DNA of 64,000 nucleotides, taken from the NCBI GenBank assembly GCA_015499995.1, contig JADNRV010000086.1:1-64000 (forward strand). The letters are read 5' to 3'. Positions 1 through 14,000 of the stretch are shown in pieces. Under the pieces are notes generated by a model. The model had not been told where the DNA came from and did no database searches. It was given only the letters and a program-made list of their open reading frames with translations. Within the stretch, counting starts at the first letter, position 1. Each line of letters starts with the position of its first letter. This stretch comes from Flammula alnicola. Taxonomy: Eukaryota > Basidiomycota > Agaricomycetes > Agaricales > Strophariaceae. A program made the position numbers and the translations under genes.

Positions 1-1011
1 CGGCCCAGGTGTTCTTGATCACATAGTCGGCGCCATCGAAGCGAGCCTGCCAGCAAACCGTTCCCCTACCCCGGATATTGTCGCTAATAAACAAAGTCTT
101 GATGATCTCGTATTCCTTGTCGGCGACAGTCACGAATCTCTTTCCTCCAGGTCCATGTCTGATGGTGGGATCGAAGCCGATGGCAGAGGATCGAGAGAGT
201 CAACCCAGCGAGGAGGCGAATCAACACTTCGGCTCTTTTTGAAGGTCAAACTTGACGGAACCAATGACTCCAGCGCGATCGAAGACGTAGACGCGAACTT
301 CGGTTTGACAAAAAGAGACACCGATATGAAATCGGCGTTCGTCCTGAGACGAGAAGACCATATAGGCACCGTTGGTGAGTTGGTTCTCATTATGTTGTTG
401 GTGCTTAATTCGATGTTGGACGTGAGTTCTGCGGTCACCTTGACGGTGGTCCATGAAGGGTCTCTCCCTCTTCAATGAGGTTGAGGTCGGGCTTTCGTGC
501 GGCGGATGGCCCACCGGCAGTGGCTTCGTACGCGTGCTTCTGTACCAGCGTCGTGGCTTGGAAGGTACGTCTGCCTTCGAATTATTTTTGCAGATTTTAT
601 GGATTGCAGTACCGATGCCGTTGAGGAATATCGCTAGCGCCGCCTCCACCATGCCACCTTGGAAGACGCAGTTAGGTCCGGGCACCCCTCCCAGGTTTTG
701 CGTTCGGGGTTCCAACAAAGGTTTCTTTTATTCATAAGCTGGTCCGCCAGCACATCAACACCAAGGGGGAGAACGCTATCTGGGAACAAATGCTCGACTA
801 ATCGAGGTACGTCGAACAGTTGGCTCTTATGCAATTCCTCCTCGAGTGCTGGATCCATGCTGACGTGCGTGAGGAGCTTTTTTGGGTTGGGGTTGCTGGT
901 AAGTTTTCTACTATTAGGTGTGGGCTGGAATTCGAGGTTCGCTCGCTGCTGAGATCGGGCAGGTGTGGCGGGCGCTCCGCTGTTCGTACTATGAGTGGAA
1001 GAATCAGCCAT
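1..1011 (-). pseudogene. Decayed FunK1-type protein kinase copy, N-terminal part, cut by window edge
   Basis: The minus strand encodes the N-terminal region found in the FunK1 gene at 33331-34480, followed by the beginning of its kinase-linked part, which continues past base 1. The ATG at 1011 opens MADSSTHSTNSG..., but the frame is lost near base 690, where one base is missing relative to the paralogue in the stretch after CPDLT. Further single-base losses are visible near 420, 470 and 515. The reading frame therefore changes several times between the N-terminus and the segment HQQHNENQLTNG. Similarity also extends into the upstream flank to about base 1165, so this is a segmental duplicate. 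Known of the family: FunK1 kinases are expanded in Agaricomycetes and of uncertain function. Inference: this copy is non-functional. The part left of the window cannot be judged. Confidence 0.85.
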
Positions 1012-1740
1012 CTTGGAGCAGGAAAGATCGGAATGAGTTAATCCGCTTACATTCAGGCCAAATATACAAGCCGGTGGGCCACTGTGCCACTGTGCCACGG
1101 TTTACGATGGAGGTGAATGGGAAAGGTAGTCAACGTGCCACCATAAAGCGTTGGATATGGGCCATGTCGCGTTACCGTGCCGGACATCACTTTTGGAGGA
1201 ACAATGGAGATTAACATTAGATTAGAATTACATCTCGCTCAGTTAATCATCGACCTTTTCCGGGCGTCTTGTCAATGTACTTGACCCTTTCGTATGAAAT
1301 ATCAAGACTCAGGCCTCAGGCCTGCAAGCTCAAGCTTCAAAGTTACGTCTAGTACCACAAGATCAAAAGGTGATGCACACTCACTGTCCACCGAGGTTAC
1401 CTCCCAAGCCTGAACAGATAGAACCATCTGGAGGTAGGGAACAACCCACAGATCAGTGGGGGGCGCCTACCTTGGGCAAACCTCATTTGACGCGTCCGAA
1501 TCGAGACTCGACTTGCCACTCACTGTATGTAAATGGAGTGGGGTTGATGAGATAATGTGGGTACAACAGTTAAACAAGATGATAATCAATATGTATTAGA
1601 AAGTGTAATTTAGAGAGCTAAGTAACTCGAGGGCATGAAAAAACAGCTAGGAGAGAACGAAACAAACAAAAAAGGAAAAGAAAAGTCGTGGGTATCAAAT
1701 TATCTTGCTAAACGGGTGTGATGGAGTTCGACAAGATCGT
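1012..1740. other. Intergenic, end of duplicated flank then no gene seen
   Basis: Bases 1012-1165 still match the flank of the second FunK1 copy (about 34620-34765), including a GTGCCACTGTGCCACGG run. A short imperfect repeat of CAGGCCT is present near 1312-1322. No convincing open frame or RNA gene is seen. Confidence 0.5.
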
Positions 1741-4700
1741 TCACGCAGCCACTGTTTTCGCGGGTGAATCTTTTTCGTTATCAGGATTACTCTTGCACTT
1801 CTGCTCGTGTCTTCTTAGCGAAGTTGTGAAGAACATGTGGCAGAACTTGCATTCCTTGTCCGCAATGCCCAGATGAGCTCGATAATGATCTATAACCAAT
1901 ATTCAGCAAAGAAGAAAAGTGCATCGAATGGAATTTACTTACTAAGAAGGCCGTTTTTGCGAGTAAAGCCTGCCTTGCAGTAATCGAGTTCGCAGAAGAA
2001 AGCTGCATCAACCTTTCTCCGCGAGGTGCTTGCCCTCAGGCCAGCCATCGAAGATACCTTCGCCTTCGTCGGCTTTTTAAAGAAATTCTTGGAACCCAGG
2101 CCGAGGTTACCACTGAGTGATAAACGATAAATGAACTGCTGTCGGATAATGGAGGGGTCCTGAGAGGTGATTGGACCTCCAGAATCCGCGAGAAGCGACA
2201 TCATGTCATCAACGGTAACCTCATGAGAGCGACTAGATGGTGTTTTATGCGCCATAAATTGAGGCTGAGAGGAGACAGGCGCCGGCTGCGCGTTCCATTG
2301 GTCCCAGGATTGTGGATGTCCATGCAGGTGTTGAGGCCCAGCAATAGGAACGTCCAGAGCTTCTCTATGCGACGTGATGCCTATTTCCTCGTGGGATGAT
2401 GATGCGATTGGCGCGGTTGATTGTATGACAGGACGAATGGCATCCTGAGCTTCGTCAGAAAGGTCCTCGTCGCCGCTGAAATAAACCGAATCTGAGCTAT
2501 CGTCACTATAAATGGAGTGGTTGTCGTCGGCGGATCGTGAATGATGGTGTCGATGTGGGACCTCTATGAAGCTTGGATAACGGTGAGGGGGTTGTTCGAA
2601 AGAACTTTCAGAATGAAAGTCTGTTTCAAGTTGGAGTCGTTGCGGAAGAGACTGAGGCGAGCTCGCGGTTGTGTCCAGCAAGCGATCCTCGGTATTCATG
2701 AAGGCAACAGCAGGAACACGGCGGAGAGCATCTTTCGGTGTCAAAGATGCAACACCTTTAAAAGGTAATGAATATTGTGGCAAGAATTGAGGGACGCAAA
2801 AATCTAAACGAACGCACCGTGTGTTTCGGTGACTTCATGTGTGGTTGTTAAACGTGCTAGAATCTCGTTCGAAGCAGGGAGTGCCAAATCGCCCTAAATA
2901 GACGAGCCTCAGGCGTAAAATCCCATACCGGGGGTAAAGAGTCTCCTCACATGTTCAAGAATAGAGATCCAATCCCAGTCATCGGTGATAGCGAGCCATG
3001 CATTCGGTCTCTGTTTCCATACAAATTTTGGGCAAAAGGTGTTATTCTTGACTAGGAGTTGAGCAAAAGACTGACCGATTGTAAGAGAAAATCGTTTATG
3101 ACGTTTGACGGATGAAATTTCTACTAGATATCATTCACACCCGTGATTATCAGTAAAAATGTGACATTGCGCACCAGAGCCGTGGGCGTATCAGATATCC
3201 TAACGAGGTTTTCGGTGGCGGACGACAGTACAGTATATCCATTGCGAGACATGGGAGTTTTGTGAGAGCCGGAAGACGCTCCACTTCGGGCACTGGAAGA
3301 AGGAGGACCAAGAGTAAAATTGGGACCTGCAGTGTTTTTAGAAGCTGCACCCGATTGGTCAGTGAGGATTGACGACGTCCTGAGTTCATATTCCAACTTC
3401 TCCCATTGGTCTTCCTGGAGCTTAGCGGATAGCGTCCGCACGAATAGAGATTGATTTTCGAACGCATGCATTCCCTGTGATTCATCGCCCATCCACAGTG
3501 CCTCTATTTCCCGACGACCTGGTCCTGATCTGGCCGAGTCTGCGATGCCAGAATAGTCCCACGTGTATATCGTTCCGACTCTGCTGTCTTTGCTAGGTTT
3601 GAACCGCAGCTTCAAAGAGAGGTTTGTCTGCTCTGTGACATTGGCAAACGTTGCCATACCCCAAGCCCGAGATTTGTCGACACCGGTGACAAGACGCAGA
3701 TCTCCATTGTTTACTTCCCGCCCACGGACCCCATTGGCATATTTGTACCAACTGGATACGTTATCGGAAAGGTACCGTTTGAATGCAGCCCGGTTTGCTA
3801 GGTCCTCCGTATATGCACCATGAGGAATGGTCAGTATAGCACCTTCGCAAGCGGATGATTCAAAGGTGATACCGCTGAATGAAAGAGTTGTAGGTTGAAA
3901 TCAGGTGCGATAGATAATATAATGCGAATTGACATACGATGGTCCAACATCACTGATATCTTTTTTAATCGATTCACTTGAAAGATATGCACCCTCACCA
4001 AGGTCCTCGTAAATTTGGATATCGTTCTCGGGTAGTAGGGGAGGATTTAGCGGAGAGAAATCCGCTGGCACTCGATTCCTGTTAATCTCATCATCATGAG
4101 GAAGGCAAACATTGAACAAAAAATCAAAGGCTCCATTCTTAGTTATGATACCAACGTCGCCAATCGAAATACCCTTTCTCCGATATGTGATGGGGAGGGA
4201 ATTGTTCGGCGATGGTATCCACAATGGCGTGCCACGTTCCTTAGCAAATAGATGGCGATAGTAGATATCGAAGCTGTTTTGCACATGTATTGTTGATGGT
4301 ACGGCCTATAAGTTTATTATCAGCGGTTCTGTGGCCTGAAGGAAATATTCATGACATTACTGTAATATTTCTAGCAGGGGTAGAGGCGACATGGAAGCGA
4401 TTGGCAATCTGCTGTGACGAGAGTTGGTTCTGGCCATAACCATTATCACCCAAGTTTATCTGTGGGTAGGCACAGGCATGCGAGGAACGTAGGGTTCCGT
4501 CAGCGTCCGACCACAATGGGAGACCATATCCTCTTACGCACAGTCGTAGATTGCCGTCTAAAATATGAGGTTATTAGCAAATAATGATGCTAATTTGAGA
4601 TCGGTAAGAACATACCCAGGTTGAGTGTGGTAAATACCGGGACTTCGATGACTCGAAGCTGGGTGGAACATCTATTTTATTGGATGTGTTTAGTGAATTT

Positions 4701-5128
4701 TGAAAAAGCGATTCGTGAGTCCCTGGAAGTGGTATTTAAAAGTGAACTCACAACAGGAGCTGATCTTAGGAGGCGGATAGAAAAAGAACTCAATAATCGG
4801 ACGGTGGATGAAGATCGGTGACATACTCCGGAATCCTACTCATGACTGTACTTGTCGCCGCGTGACTTTGGGGTTGACATTGATTAGAACCACTACGAAC
4901 GGCAATATCTGAGGCCATGCGTCTTTTCGGGTTGCTACGATCGGTGGACGGCGAGGGTGTGCCAAACGGATCGATAAATTCTTGTTTGGGCGGTGCGCAA
5001 CTATCGTCTACTCTAGAGAACTTCCGTTTGGCACCCAAACACATCGCACTGGATCCAGATGTAAATGAGCCGATCTCTGAAGGACGACCTGTTTCAAAAT
5101 CTATTTGCCGGGATGGAGGTACCGACAT
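1741..5128 (-). CDS. Agaricomycete-specific multi-exon protein with C-terminal C2H2-type zinc fingers, function unknown
   Basis: Exons readable by splice signals are about 4827-5128, 4616-4670, 4361-4557, 3938-4305, about 3175-3874, short exons between 2810 and 3120, 1943-2755 and 1741-1889. Joined, they give a low-complexity N-terminus, a segment with LRLCVRGYGLPLWSD, then FDIYYRHLF and IGDVGIITKNGAFDFLFNV. These are followed by FESSACEGAILTIPHGA and NGVRGREVNNGDL, then a short HPSNVINDFLL block and AITDDWDWISILEHGDLALP. A long acidic, disordered stretch leads to the end. The C-terminus has one C2H2 finger (C-x4-C-x12-H-x3-H) split by the last intron and a second C2HC-like finger (C-x2-C-x10-H-x3-C). 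From memory of Agaricomycete proteins, the middle blocks form a recurrent uncharacterised family. Nuclear function is only inferred from the fingers. The start at 5128 is the first good ATG; further 5' exons up to 5731 are possible. The junction between the first two exons is the weakest part of the model. Confidence 0.72.
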
Positions 5129-6885
5129 ATCGTCAAGTTCGAGAGACGATAGAGCGTTTCTAGGTGCTAGATATTGGCACGTTCCTTAGTTCTTTATCCA
5201 CAGTATTCATGAAAAGAGCTTACTTTGCGGGGGAAAATAATGGTCGTTCGCGTCGAATGTATGTTGTGGACCAGCCGGTCTGCCCACAGAGATATAATGA
5301 GAGACGGACGGGGTTGGAAGCTCTGGCCGTTCATAATCGTCATATTCGTTGCTTCTGTCTTATAGCCGGTTCAATCGTCGTGATCAGCAAAAGAAATAGT
5401 TGCTACTTAGAATCAGACCCACCAATGGATTTTGTATCTTTCTTCTTGCCCTTTTCCATTCCCTCACCGAGTGTATGGGCAGTCTATCGGAAACGGTAGG
5501 AACTTTGCGGGTGGAAGTAGCAGTGGGGTCTCTCAAGGATGAGCTGGTGGAGCTTTGGGAACGCTGGGTGCTCAGGCAGTGGGCGTTCTGCAGTGAGATG
5601 AAAGCACATGAGGACTGATGGCAGTGCACCGGTGATCGTGGGCGCTCAACGTTATACGCACATTTTGGCACGATGTCGTGAGCATATAAATATTTTGATG
5701 CCAGGTGACGTCCACATCTCAGATTCCCCATTGAAAGACCGTAGTGGGAACTACAGTCTACACTGGGCGAGTGGACTCAGGAGACGAGACGGAAAGGACC
5801 GACGCGTGCCTATTGGAGAGCTAACACAATAGAGTACAGGAAAGAAGGAGAATGAATCCAGAAGAGAGCGAGATTGCCTTATAACTTCAAAGCTCTTATA
5901 ACTTTAAGGGGTGATCGATGATCGAGCTCGTGACCGTGGTCCGTGAAAGGCTGCCGAGCAGCCCACTCGTCCTTCGAATTCTAGCCACGAGTCCTAGTCA
6001 TCTCGCAATGTTGATTTGGAGATTTCTTGTGGTCTCCTGGTCCTCTGATAAGTATATAAAATGCACGAACTGCAGCGTGCGTTACGAATCCCCCTTCCAC
6101 TACTTCTTCGACCTCCTAACTACCGAGGTCTCTGCATTCTTTATTTCAATATCATAAACAAACTCATCCAGGGCATCTCAGGGGATCCAATGACTCCTAT
6201 TCTCTCGTAAAAGTAAATCTTAAGACTTACATGCAAGGTATCGGAGGACAGTCATACTCTCAGCCTTTAAAGTCATAAAGTCTTGAACGATATCATGTGC
6301 TCTCCTTCCTCAACGTACGATGGTGGCACATCAACACACGGCAAGAGATTGTCGACTCCCAAAAGACAAAATCAACGTGGCAGCAAGTCGTCAAGCTTTC
6401 AAGCTGCACTCAGCATGCAAACAAATCACTGGCACGCAAGTCCTCGTTGTTGTAAAGTCTAGATAATCATCACATCCATTCGGCGTTTTGTCATGAACAC
6501 CTCCGATGCGTAGTAATCCACACTGTCTTATTTTTACTTGGTCTGCAGCTCAGAGTCGTCCGGCCTTACCGTTTTACTCTGTAGAATCATCGGGTGGCTC
6601 ATGAATAATTTATATAAGCAGACCATATACAGCACTGAAAGCTCTCTCTTCAATAATTCTCTTCAGGAAACAAGTTGTGCAAATCTACTTCAGGTGAATG
6701 GGTTCAAATACATATGCAGCACAAGAAAGAAAGGAATAAAAAAGCCGATACTAATACAACCCAGACAGGTCTCGAGTCTCGACCGCAGGGTGGGAAGTGC
6801 AAACGGACCCCAATAAAGAAAATACGCCGTCAGACGCCGTCCAAGCCAATGTTGTACCCCCTTCGCAGCTTCTCCACGCTCATGA
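5129..6885. other. Intergenic, divergent from the zinc-finger gene
   Basis: Open frames on the minus strand at 5384-5731 lack recognisable domains; they could hold 5' exons of the zinc-finger gene. A TATA-like AGTATATAAAATG lies at about 6050-6063 on the plus strand, and a TTTATATAAGCAG near 6609, but no supported gene follows either. Nothing else was recognised. Confidence 0.4.
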
Positions 6886-7491
6886 TCACTTCCTCAGCTT
6901 CCAAGCTCCGTCTACGCCCGCTTTCGAGTACTCCTCCGCAACGCTTCCATCAGGCGGCGGATTCCGCTCCCCGAGGCTCCCCTTCCCCGCTTTCGTGCCC
7001 TTCTTATCGACCAGACCCATCCCTCCATACCCTCCCCCTCTCGCGCCCATCTCGCCAGGCGCCGACGCATATCGGATGGCAGAGCTCTCGCCGATGCCGC
7101 CAGGGTGCTGCGGCACCGCGTGTGTCGTAAACCCGTGCGCGAGGAGTTCTGCGCCGGTCGATGAGTATTCAATTCCTTGTGTCTCAGGTCCAGCCGTCGC
7201 GGGGAAGTTCGCATAGGGGGCCGAGGTGGGGTAGGCGCCGGCGGGGACGCGGTAGTGTCGCGACGACGGCTCTGGCTCAGAGACCACATATGTGCGGTAC
7301 CCGCCAGTCGACCTGACGGGCTCGGTCGAGTAGTCATACTGTTTCTCATACTGGGCCGCGATGGTGTCCTTCGCAGGAGGGGTGGTAAGGGGCGACGTGC
7401 CGAGCACAGCGAACGGGGTGTGGAAAGCGCGTGCGGCGAAGGGTTTTTGGGCGGCGCGCAGAGCGAGGGCGGCGTGTTTCGAGAGAGACAT
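6886..7491 (-). CDS. Conserved probable mitochondrial protein of unknown function
   Basis: This is a single exon of 201 codons starting at MSLSKHAALALRAAQK. An in-frame extension upstream of this ATG exists only by using a non-ATG codon, so 7491 is preferred. The first 25 residues are rich in Ala, Arg and Lys, lack acidic residues and end in RAFHTPF, which resembles a mitochondrial presequence. Downstream are GYRTYVVSEPEPSSRHYRVP, AGAYPTSAPYANF, a Gly-rich stretch (GGGYGGMG) and a basic end. No enzyme motif or membrane segment is apparent. I believe similar proteins occur across Agaricomycetes, but I cannot name a function. A TATA-like CTATAAATT is placed about 52-60 bases upstream of the ATG. 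Confidence 0.8.
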   Translation of the reverse strand: MSLSKHAALALRAAQKPFAARAFHTPFAVLGTSPLTTPPAKDTIAAQYEKQYDYSTEPVRSTGGYRTYVVSEPEPSSRHYRVPAGAYPTSAPYANFPATAGPETQGIEYSSTGAELLAHGFTTHAVPQHPGGIGESSAIRYASAPGEMGARGGGYGGMGLVDKKGTKAGKGSLGERNPPPDGSVAEEYSKAGVDGAWKLRK

Positions 7492-7542
7492 GGTGGTGGT
7501 TGTTTGAGACGAGGTTGTATGCAAGTTGTATGGAGTGCAACC

Positions 7543-7551
7543 CAATTTATA
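7543..7551 (-). promoter_or_regulatory. TATA-like box of the 6886-7491 gene
   Basis: On the minus strand the sequence reads CTATAAATT, about 52-60 bases before the ATG at 7491. This position fits a core promoter with a short leader. The assignment is by position and motif only. Confidence 0.45.
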
Positions 7552-8286
7552 GCTCTGTTATATTATACGGTGGGAATCTTGGGGCTACCCCACATTCGCA
7601 TTCCTATTTTGGGACGGTATTTAATCCCGCGACCGGTTCTCCTCCTGAGTCCTGTCGGTTGTCGGATTTTAAACCATTCCCGCCCTCTGACCAATCCCCA
7701 ACTATCAAAATTTCTGTGAATACTCTCACAGCACAAGGAGCCTTGGTTAAAGTTGCTTTAAGTTTTACGCGTCCCAGGAGTTGGCAACCCAGAGTATGAC
7801 GATTCCCAAAACATCGGGGTCATCGTACGACATACGAATATGGCGGTTATGACGGCCGCTTCCCCAAATCAATGCAATAAAATCGTATCATTTTCCTTGG
7901 TTCCCTCAAAATCCATTGAACGCCAAAAGCTCAACCGCTTTGGGCGTTGGTAATATGCTACGGCCCACATCCTTCATCTCGAAGCACAGTGCACAGTGCC
8001 AAGCAATTGCCAAGCCCACCTTGTGAGTCCGTGCGCTTAAATTAGCTCAAGTAGAAAGCCTACAAGCGGCCGCACTTCAAGATACACTTTGAATCCAGAG
8101 AAGGTACTCAAAGACCAAGTTAATGCCGATGAATCTACTCTATTTACAGTACACAGTACTATACCCATTGGTTCTTACGCTATGTTGTACAATCTCTTCT
8201 ACATCTTCCTTCGTTCCCGATAAATGTTGTTGATGAGTAAGTCGAAGACGAGCAGTTATGTTGTTCGTCCAAACCCCAAATCCTTA
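7552..8286. other. Intergenic
   Basis: This stretch holds the upstream region of the 6886-7491 gene and the 3' flank of the PFKFB gene. No open frame with recognisable content was found. Confidence 0.5.
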
Positions 8287-10936
<2,650 letters not shown>

Positions 10937-10980
10937 GACGTTGATATAGCGGGTGGGTTATGTATTCTACTAGCCAGTTT

Positions 10981-11000
10981 ACCCGTGCATTCGCACGGGT
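10981..11000 (-). repeat. Helitron 3'-terminal hairpin
   Basis: ACCCGTGC-ATTC-GCACGGGT forms a perfect 8-bp stem with a 4-base loop. On the minus strand it lies 7 bases before the terminal CTAG. Helitrons carry such a hairpin about 10 bases from the 3' end as a transposition terminator. Confidence 0.9.
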
Positions 11001-11084
11001 CCTTTGATATTAGATGATCCAAAGGCTGTGTATTAATGCTAGCAGATACTGGATTCAGAGTACTGGAGGCTAACTACACATCAA

Positions 11085-14000
11085 CTAATCTATAAGAACT
11101 TCATTATATACAATGTTTGTAGTCAGGGATTCTTCAGCATCGTCCGGAAGAAGGACTCTGATGTTATGAGGGGATGTTGCACGGGAAAGAGCCACATATA
11201 ACTGTCCATGTGCGAAAACTGGAAAGCGGAGATAGAGTCCAACATGTTGTACAGATTGGCCTTGAGATTTGTTGATGGATAGCGCAAATGCCAGACGAAC
11301 AGGAAATTGGCGCCGCTTAAATTGGAAGGAGACTTCAGTTGTGCTTGTGGGGGTCAATGAAATTCGAGGGATAAGTGCTAACTGCCCATCTTTTTCACCG
11401 CCAAGCAGTCGCACCTCGAGAACCCGATTGCCCATTTGCATAATTATCATGCGCGTCCCATTGCACAATCCCTGAGCTGGCAAAAGATTGCGAAGCAATA
11501 TGACAGGGCATCCAATTTTCAGATTCAATTCACCGGGAGGAAGACTGGAAGAGTTGACAGAGCGAAGATATTCAATTGGAATGGGTTCATCGTCTCGAGG
11601 ATCTGCTCCTGGTTCGTGGACGATTTCATCAGCACTGATGTATTGCCGACTACCGCCCGCTATTTGATCCAGAATTTCCTGATTTATTTCACCTACATCG
11701 GTATTTCGAGGTGCGAGGATCATGCGATTAAGGAAGTATTCAGGAGGAGGAGGAGGGGTGGAGTTAATGGCAGGATAAATAGACTCTATCAATGAATCAG
11801 CAGATTCTGCTCGCATGTAGTCCGGAAATCGAACTTTATTTTCGTTGATGAGATTGCGACCATGGCCGACATCCAACAACCATTGTGCAAAGTCTCGAGC
11901 ATCCTGGCTACCATGCGCAAGCCTCATGTTTTGTCGCAAAGAGAGAATCTCGATGTGTTCCCAGAGGGAAGAGCGCTGGATAGTCGCATCGACAATATCA
12001 ACTCGTGATCCTCGCGGAACAATTGGAAGAGTCTGCAAAAAATCTCCACCTAAAATCGCAGTAATTCCACCAAATAGCCTCTTGTCGTCACGAATATCTT
12101 GGAGAGTCCGGTCCAATGCCTCAACAGCATGTCTATGTTGGGCACCAATCTCATCCCAGATGATTGCCTGCGTGGCACGCAGTAAATCTGCACGTTGACT
12201 GTTCTTCGGAATGCTGCAGAATGAATCTTCATGGAGGTTTTCGACAGGGATTTTGAACATAGAGTGGGCCGTTCGTCCACCTTGCAAAAGGAGTGCAGAA
12301 ATTCCGGATGACGACACGCAGAGTACAATGACACCATCACAGCGCAACTTTGCACAGATCACATTGTAGACGAAGGTCTTTCCGGTGCCCCCCGGGCCAT
12401 GTAGGAAAAAAAGCTTGCCCATGTTGTTCGTGACAGAGTTGACAATAGAAGTAAATGCTTTTTGTTGATCTTCATTTAGGCGAGGAAGCGTTGAATCGAG
12501 GTCAGTGCGTAGCATGTTCCTGTCGTAGTTGAGCTGTTCGGCGATTAGAGGATTCATCACCAACTCATTCCAGTCGTTTTGAGGTTTCGGCATCGAAGGC
12601 CAGTCATCGAGGGAGTGTCCTGACTCTCGAAGAACCTTGTCAAGCAGAAATAAGCCGAAGTCGTAGATGTCCTCTTCCGGTGGATTGGTTATGCCCATTG
12701 CACCCAGCTGCCATTCCAGATCATCACAAATGTGGTGACGAAAATCTCGCCAGAGAAGCTCAGGTTGAGAAACGTCAGAAAAGAGCAAGAGGCTGGCAAA
12801 AAGATGTCGAAGCTGAGTTCCAGTCTTGATTTGAGCAGCCTCTTCGAGGCACAGTCTCCATTCGCCATCATCTGCCAGGAGCCCTCGCGCAACGCATGCT
12901 GCATGATATGTTGGTAAAGGTTCATGCTGTCCAGGAATACAACGGAGGTCTTCGAAAGACTCAGCCCCTTTGACGATGGTGAGAAGGGTACGCAGGTAGA
13001 ATTGTTCGCCGGCTGTAGGCTTGATAAAGTACATTCTACCAAGTGAAAATCCTTTCTGCTTCCGTAAATTCCATTGCTTCCCAACGTTGTCCCAGGTGAA
13101 GTACTGAGGAAATTCCTGATAAGTATGCTTGCGTGCTTCAGCTCCCAGGGGCCCCTCATCTGCATTGGCTTCAAAGTAAGCAGTAAGTGTTGTTCGTTCT
13201 TGGGCACCACGTTGGACGACATCTTCAATGTTATCGTTAGGGTTGAACATCACCATATGATGGCCTTCGAGGTGAACTTGAAGACGGACGACGGCAGGAA
13301 CCTGGTCATGCATTTCGAATTGAAAGATGCGCCATGATGCCTCAGGCGGAGAGATATACCGACCGTCGATCCACCGTCTAATCTCGTCACGCTGGTATTC
13401 CAACAACGCACGATCTGGGCCTTTGTGAACATATTTGAAGGGGTACTTGATGCTACCAATCGAGACGGCACATTCAGCGTTTATGTGGCAGTCGAGAAAT
13501 GCACAGGGCCAGGGAGGGAAGGGCACGATCCACCGATTATCCAACCAATGATCGCCAACCTTGTATTTCCGTCCGTCGTTGGGCCTGAAGTAAAGTGGGT
13601 AGCCATTCCGGTCCATGTTCGTGAACTCCTGGAAATTTTTGGGATAGCCTTTGCTGCATTTCCCATCAACCATGCAGGGCGCGTTTAAGTTCAATGCTCC
13701 ACACGGTCCATGAACCATGCATCGCTTGACTGTCTCGAATAAGAGTGGTTGAATATCAGGATCAGGCCAACGCGCCCATATACAGGAATCAACTGCTTCG
13801 GGTGTCAGCAGCTTGTAGGGTCCCTTGAGAAAAATCAGGAGGTGAATGTGAGGCAAGCCTCGCTTCTGGAATTCAATGGTATACACGTAGGCGACAGCCC
13901 TTCCGAAAATGCCGTGCTTGTAAATGTAGTCTATAAGAGTGTCCTTCTTCATCTGAAATACGCGAGCCACCAAATCAGGACGATCATACGCCGTCTGGCC

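Noticed and set aside
6050..6063. Good TATA box AGTATATAAAATG
   Set aside because: No supported coding region follows within a sensible distance on that strand.
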